A stretch of DNA of 36,262 bases. It comes from Acidobacteriota bacterium. GTDB taxonomy: Bacteria; Acidobacteriota; Terriglobia; Bryobacterales; UBA6623. Position numbers and translations under genes: made by a program. The notes under the pieces are model-generated. The model had not been told where the DNA came from and ran no database searches. It saw only the letters and a list, made by a program, of their open reading frames with translations. Where the stretch lies: the NCBI GenBank assembly GCA_027592785.1, contig JAQCLD010000040.1, forward strand, positions 1 through 36,262, in the 5' to 3' direction. Shown one piece after another: positions 32,310-36,262 of this stretch (the stretch's first letter is position 1; each line of letters opens with the position of its first letter).

Positions 32310-34445
32310 CTAAGCCGGCTTCGCCGTCGTCACTCGGATGTCCCTTCCGTCCATGTGGGCGGGCGTCTTGAATCCGAACAGCGAGAGACACGTAGGACCC
32401 ATATCTTCGATGCCGGGATCCGTCGCTTCAAAGGGTCGATTGGAGAACAACACGCCTGGAATTAGCGGCGGATCGACGCAGTGGTCGCCCGACCACGCCT
32501 TGTCGTTGTCTTCGAATATCCGCGTTCCGACCTTGCCGACCGCGACGTCCCACCCGCATCGGTAGCCGATGTTGTAGCCGACAACGACGTCAGGCGCAGC
32601 CCGCATGTAGGGTCCCGAGTAACAGACATTCTTGGGGTAGGCCTTGCTGACCGCCAAGGCATCCCGCTCTGTGTCCCGCAAGCCGGTCAGCTTGTCGGCA
32701 ATCTCTTGCATGAGCGCCGGAGCATCCTTCGGATCCACGATGCCCTCAGCCTCTCGCCCTTTCACGTTCAGATAGATGCCAGTCAGACCGAAGCTGTAGG
32801 CTTTGGTTCGCGACCAATCGATGCCCCTCAGATACGCGGCTTCGCGAGCGCCAGGCTCGTCTTTCGCCGCTAAGTACCCTTCTTGCTCTAGCCAAGTGTT
32901 CAGATTGATGCCGCGGTGGAAGTTCTTGAAACCGTGATCTGACAAGACGAACAGAATCGTGTCATCGTCTACGTACTTCATCGTGCGGCCGACGATATCG
33001 TCCATCCGCTTGTACAGCTTCTCGATCGAGTCGGCGTACTTCACCAGCCCGTTACCATTCGCCTTGTGGGCAGGGTGGTCCTTATCCAGGAACCGGAAGA
33101 ACATATGCTGAACGCGATCCGAAGTATCGAAGACGCACGTCACCAGGCCCTTCTTCGACTTATCCAAGGTGGAGAAGAACATCTTCTCGCGCTCGTCGCA
33201 AATCGAGTACGCCTGCTCTAAGAACGTGTCCTCATCGATCACGCGTTCATTCAGCGCCCACGTATCCTCCGCCAACCCGAGCGTCGAGAAATCGCCCAAC
33301 AGCTTCGCTAGGTAAGTCGCATAGTACGTCGGATGCGAAATCGGCAGCGCGGGAGCTTCCGGATCGATGCAAATTGGCGTCATGTAAAGGGAGACTTCCG
33401 GCACCGTCTCAATGATCCGGAACTGGGCAATGCCCGTCACACTGACGCCCAATCCAGCTTTGAACTTGAGCCGCACCCAATCCGTCGTTTTAGCCGGCTG
33501 GAGTTCCAAAGTCTCATCCGGCAACTTCAGTTTGGCGTGCCCCGGGCGACCGTTCGGCGTCAGCACGAAGGGAATCGTGAGCGCCGCGCCGTCTTCCTTC
33601 ATCGAGTTGCCGGGGCCCATGATCTCGCCGTTGTAAGAATCGCCGTTCTTGACCAGCCGATAGCGGTAGCCGGCCTCGAACTCGATCTCTCCGCCCTTCG
33701 TCGTGAATTCTTGAAAACTACCCTGTGTGCCCAGCAGGTCGGGCGTGCACATCGCGCTGAGCAGCTTGCCGTCAAACTTCTCGGGGGGGAAAGTAATCGG
33801 CACCCGCAAAATCGTGGAAGCGACATGCCCCTCACCCAAAATGCTCCAGAAGGTCTTCGACTTTCGCCTTAACTCGACGATCGGCTTGCCAATCGGAATA
33901 CGCCACTTGCCCAGCTTGATCGACTTCTTCGGAGCCTCGACGCGGCTCGACGCCAATTCCGGAATGTAGTTCTTCAAACTCCTGTTCAAGAAGTCGAACA
34001 TGTTGTGCTTGCCAGGATTAGATCCAGTGGCGAACGTCGACCAGGCCACCGGCGACAGCGGCGGATAGGTCGTCCGCAGCTTGGAGTACTGTCCCTGATC
34101 CTTTAACTTGGCCAGATGAGGCATCTTGCCTTCGGCCATGTACGCCTCGGTCAAGGTGGGCTCCAGTCCGTCCAGGCCCAGAAAGATCACCTTCTTGACC
34201 TTGGCCTTCTTGTATCCCTGCGCGCCCCGCAAGGTGCGCCATAACACGCGGAAAGGCCAAATCAGCAGTGAGGCCAGACCGACGATGAAGGCCAGCGCCA
34301 GGCTGAGGAACGAACCAACGAACGCGAATCCCGCCCCTGGGCCTACGTAGCCAACAGCGGGCTGCGCCATCGCCAAACCTATCGCGGCGAAAAGAAGCGC
34401 TCCGCGAGCGATTCCGAGTAGTTTGATCCGTGACGCCGCTGTCAT
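32310..34445 (-). CDS. Membrane-anchored alkaline-phosphatase-family phosphodiesterase
   Basis: About 711 residues from the ATG at 34445, which follows AGGCGAG. Two hydrophobic segments (about 8-28 and 38-62) anchor the N-terminus. The catalytic part begins with [12 protein letters not shown], the first metal Asp, as in type I phosphodiesterase/nucleotide pyrophosphatases. The likely nucleophile region is [23 protein letters not shown] (metal ligands) and a late S-G-D-H-C segment follow. An inserted beta domain separates the two halves. It probably cleaves or transfers a phosphate diester or monoester at the outer face of the membrane. The stop is three bases from that of the M16 gene. Confidence 0.87.
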   Translation of the reverse strand: MTAASRIKLLGIARGALLFAAIGLAMAQPAVGYVGPGAGFAFVGSFLSLALAFIVGLASLLIWPFRVLWRTLRGAQGYKKAKVKKVIFLGLDGLEPTLTEAYMAEGKMPHLAKLKDQGQYSKLRTTYPPLSPVAWSTFATGSNPGKHNMFDFLNRSLKNYIPELASSRVEAPKKSIKLGKWRIPIGKPIVELRRKSKTFWSILGEGHVASTILRVPITFPPEKFDGKLLSAMCTPDLLGTQGSFQEFTTKGGEIEFEAGYRYRLVKNGDSYNGEIMGPGNSMKEDGAALTIPFVLTPNGRPGHAKLKLPDETLELQPAKTTDWVRLKFKAGLGVSVTGIAQFRIIETVPEVSLYMTPICIDPEAPALPISHPTYYATYLAKLLGDFSTLGLAEDTWALNERVIDEDTFLEQAYSICDEREKMFFSTLDKSKKGLVTCVFDTSDRVQHMFFRFLDKDHPAHKANGNGLVKYADSIEKLYKRMDDIVGRTMKYVDDDTILFVLSDHGFKNFHRGINLNTWLEQEGYLAAKDEPGAREAAYLRGIDWSRTKAYSFGLTGIYLNVKGREAEGIVDPKDAPALMQEIADKLTGLRDTERDALAVSKAYPKNVCYSGPYMRAAPDVVVGYNIGYRCGWDVAVGKVGTRIFEDNDKAWSGDHCVDPPLIPGVLFSNRPFEATDPGIEDMGPTCLSLFGFKTPAHMDGRDIRVTTAKPA

Positions 34446-34634
34446 TACTCGCCTATTGTAGAGGCCCCGCCAGAACTTAGGCCGCCAAATCTCGGACCAG
34501 TTGCCGAGTACCGGAGGCGCCGCCGTGTTCGGGCCAGGCCGACAGAAGTGGGTAATCGAACCCACCCCCATTGCTTTAGCCCTTCAGGTTGCCTAGAATC
34601 GCAGGTGTCCCGTCTCCTTGCGGCGACAGCACCT

Positions 34635-34640
34635 GGAGGT
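34635..34640 (+). promoter_or_regulatory. Strong ribosome-binding site for the peroxiredoxin
   Basis: GGAGGT at 34635-34640, six bases before ATG 34647, fixes the start there; the frame is open further upstream to 34548 but has no such site. Confidence 0.85.
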
Positions 34641-34646
34641 CCGTTC

Positions 34647-35168
34647 ATGATCAAGTTATCCGCGCTTTTCGTCGCCTTGGCCCTCGCCGTCGGCGTCCCC
34701 GCCATCGCCGAGACCCACCTAAAGGTCGGCGACAAAGCACCCAATTTCACCCTGCCTTCAACTCACGGCGATGCCGTTGAGCTTTCTGGCTTCCTCGGCA
34801 AAGAGAATGTCGTTCTCGCTTTCTACCCCGCTGCCTTCACTGGCGGCTGTACCAGGGAAATGCAAGCGTACCAGTTCAACATCGATAAGTTCAGCGGCGC
34901 GAAAACGACGGTCTTCGGCGTCAGCACCGACAACACGCCGTCGCAGCGCAAGTTCTCCGAAGAACTCGGCGTTAAGTTCGCCATGCTCAGCGACTTCCGC
35001 GACCGCAGCGTCTCGAAATCTTACGGCGTCCTCAACGAAGACCGCGGCGTCTCCAACAGAACGACGTTCGTCATCGACGCCAAGGGCATCATCCAGCACG
35101 TGGAAGAAGGAACCTCCGCTGTCGATGTCATGGGCGCTGCCGATGCTTGCAGCCGTATCGCTCACTAA
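34647..35168 (+). CDS. Exported AhpC/TSA-type peroxiredoxin
   Basis: 173 residues. A signal peptide (1 to about 21, L-F-V-A-L-A-L-A-V) is followed by a thioredoxin-fold peroxiredoxin. The peroxidatic Cys is C68 in P61-x-x-x-T-x-x-C68, the standard P-x-x-x-T/S-x-x-C motif. A second Cys, C168, five residues from the end, could be the resolving cysteine; the BCP-type resolving Cys five residues after the first is absent. It would reduce peroxides in the periplasm. The start is set by the GGAGGT site. A strong terminator follows 26 bases after the stop. Confidence 0.9.
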   Translation: MIKLSALFVALALAVGVPAIAETHLKVGDKAPNFTLPSTHGDAVELSGFLGKENVVLAFYPAAFTGGCTREMQAYQFNIDKFSGAKTTVFGVSTDNTPSQRKFSEELGVKFAMLSDFRDRSVSKSYGVLNEDRGVSNRTTFVIDAKGIIQHVEEGTSAVDVMGAADACSRIAH

Positions 35169-35194
35169 GACGCCCTGAACGACGATCAAAAACG

Positions 35195-35225
35195 AAGGGG
35201 CGGCCTGATTGGCCGCCCCTTTTGT
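35195..35225. terminator. Bidirectional rho-independent terminator
   Basis: A perfect 9-bp stem, GGGGCGGCC (35197-35205) and GGCCGCCCC (35211-35219), with loop TGATT. It is extended by two A-T pairs and followed by TTTTGTT on the plus strand and by TTCGTTTTTG on the minus strand. It serves both the peroxiredoxin (plus) and the convergent sulfatase-like gene (minus). Confidence 0.92.
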
Positions 35226-35243
35226 TCTCGTCATCTCGATCGG

Positions 35244-36095
35244 CTAGCGAATCTTGCCCTCAACGAAGGGGACTTCGAATACCTTCTCGTGCATGATCGG
35301 CCCATGCCCAAAGTAGCCTTCCTCGCCGAACAACTCGCCATGGTCTGCCGTGATCGTGATGTAGGTGTTCTCCGGCACCACGTCGCATAGCTCCTCGATG
35401 ACCAAATCCAGGTATTGAACGGCCTTCACTTGCCGATCTCGCAGTTGATCGAGCTTTTTCTGGTCGAAAAACTTCTCCGACTCGCCGCCAATCTTTCCGC
35501 CGACAATCTCATCGTCCAGGTGCTTGAAGACCCCATGGACGCCCGAGACCCGCGGCCATTGGTCGCGCGGCTCGTCTGGGAGCGCGTAAGGGTAGTGAGT
35601 CTCCCCCACATTCAGAATGTAGAACGACGGTCGGTCCTCCGGGAACTTCAACTCGCGAACCATCGCGCGCATGTCGTTGTGGGAATCCATCAGCCGGAAC
35701 GTGTCGAAATGCTGGTTGATGATCGTCCGTGGATTCAGAACGGGCAGCGAGACCATCGCGTGAGTCCGGTAGTTCAGCTTCTCCTGCAAATAAGCGGGCA
35801 AGAACAAGCGGGGTACAAAGGACTTGAACTCGATGTTTTCCTGGCCCAGCCGCTCGTTGTACTTCAAGAAGTCGTTCTTGTAGTACTCGGACGCGAAGAC
35901 ATTTTGCGGACTGTGGTGCGGCAACAATCCCATGAGCAGGTTGTAGTGAGATGGCGCGGTCCACGACGCGTAGGACCACCGTTTCTCCACGCCTCCAAGC
36001 TTCATCATCGTCTTCGGCGCCGCTTCGACGAAACTGTCGTAGCGGCAGGAATCGAAGATAACGAGGATGTAGTTATTGCCCTTGAATTCGCTCAT
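35244..36095 (-). CDS. Sulfatase-like hydrolase/transferase with Thr nucleophile
   Basis: 283 residues, small for the sulfatase/alkaline-phosphatase superfamily. The first metal segment is F-D15-S-C-R-Y-D20. The nucleophile site reads W45-T46-A-P-S-H50, where arylsulfatases have C/S-x-P-S-R. A Thr here suggests phosphoryl transfer rather than sulfate ester hydrolysis. The second metal segment T-A-D-H-G-E-L-F-G-E-E-G and a late G-H-G-P motif are present. No signal peptide or membrane segment is seen, so it may be cytosolic. It ends soon after H-E-K-V-F-E-V-P-F, so the C-terminal subdomain is short. The 167 bases upstream, to the window edge, show no further gene. Confidence 0.83.
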   Translation of the reverse strand: MSEFKGNNYILVIFDSCRYDSFVEAAPKTMMKLGGVEKRWSYASWTAPSHYNLLMGLLPHHSPQNVFASEYYKNDFLKYNERLGQENIEFKSFVPRLFLPAYLQEKLNYRTHAMVSLPVLNPRTIINQHFDTFRLMDSHNDMRAMVRELKFPEDRPSFYILNVGETHYPYALPDEPRDQWPRVSGVHGVFKHLDDEIVGGKIGGESEKFFDQKKLDQLRDRQVKAVQYLDLVIEELCDVVPENTYITITADHGELFGEEGYFGHGPIMHEKVFEVPFVEGKIR

Positions 36096-36262
36096 TGTCT
36101 GACGAGGGTATCACACGATTTTGCAGCAAAGCCCCGGGGCCAGCGGCACAGCAGATAGTCCTACACCCTAGCCCTTCTAAGAATCGGCGACGCCCGAGAC
36201 CTGCCCCCGATCCGTGGGTAAGCGAGGAGCAGCAGCGGCGTGGGAAGCGGAGAGTCTAGTAA

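Noticed and set aside
34545-34575. tRNA-like T-arm on the minus strand (GTGGG-TTCGATTA-CCCAC)
   Set aside because: The loop has eight bases instead of seven, and no matching acceptor stem, anticodon arm or D-arm is found at the right distance. It is probably chance in the gap between two divergent genes.
36096-36262. Possible partial gene or RNA at the right edge
   Set aside because: No open frame with a start and ribosome-binding site and no RNA motif was recognised in the last 167 bases.

Overview
The window is G+C-rich bacterial chromosome with dense, mostly housekeeping gene content. It most likely comes from an Acidobacteriota member (possibly the Bryobacterales/Solibacter side; this is inference from gene families, not from a marker gene). 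Pointers are a VWA protein of the type described as 'VWFA-related Acidobacterial domain', a TonB receptor with an N-terminal carboxypeptidase-regulatory-like domain, a Tat-exported Gfo/Idh/MocA oxidoreductase, and a diderm envelope toolkit (lptB, LptC/LptA-type protein, LpxL-type acyltransferase). No rRNA, tRNA, CRISPR array, insertion sequence, phage or plasmid gene was found. No stretch over 300 bases lacks a gene.

Layout. (1) 80-3198, plus strand: a HExxH-containing unknown protein coupled to a Gfo/Idh/MocA oxidoreductase, then an orphan CpaE/TadZ-like protein with a degenerate P-loop. (2) 3195-8800: a TonB receptor (minus), a PilZ protein (plus), an exported TPR protein and an LpxL-like acyltransferase (both minus). 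(3) 9001-16395, all plus: purA with a hairpin-containing leader, moeA-moaC (molybdenum cofactor), a VWA protein, a long phosphohexomutase, a chorismate-lyase-like protein, and a zinc-ribbon/NrtS-like membrane protein. (4) 16392-20743, minus: a tightly packed four-gene operon of a HemW/class-C-like radical SAM enzyme, a flavin-dependent halogenase-like enzyme, a hotdog thioesterase and a PaaK-like CoA ligase. (5) 20799-29226, minus: an M28 peptidase with a PDZ domain and a DsbA-like protein, preceded by the envelope/regulatory run ogt - lptC/A - lptB - rpoN - hpf. (6) 29298-32306, plus: an unknown protein coupled to a BadF-type sugar kinase, then an M16-family protein that has lost its zinc site. 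(7) 32310-36095: two alkaline-phosphatase-superfamily enzymes (minus) around an exported peroxiredoxin (plus), with a strong bidirectional terminator.

The best candidate for an undescribed system is the operon at 16392-20743. Its activities (acyl/aryl-CoA ligation, CoA-ester hydrolysis, flavin-dependent halogenation or reduction, radical SAM chemistry) would make a small-molecule pathway without any visible polyketide synthase or carrier protein. A chorismate-lyase-like gene lies just beyond its 3' end on the other strand. Other notable signals are a near-consensus sigma-54 promoter directly upstream of rpoN, a likely ATT start codon for the VWA protein, the inactive M16 homologue, and a perfect 15-bp tandem duplication spanning two convergent stop codons.
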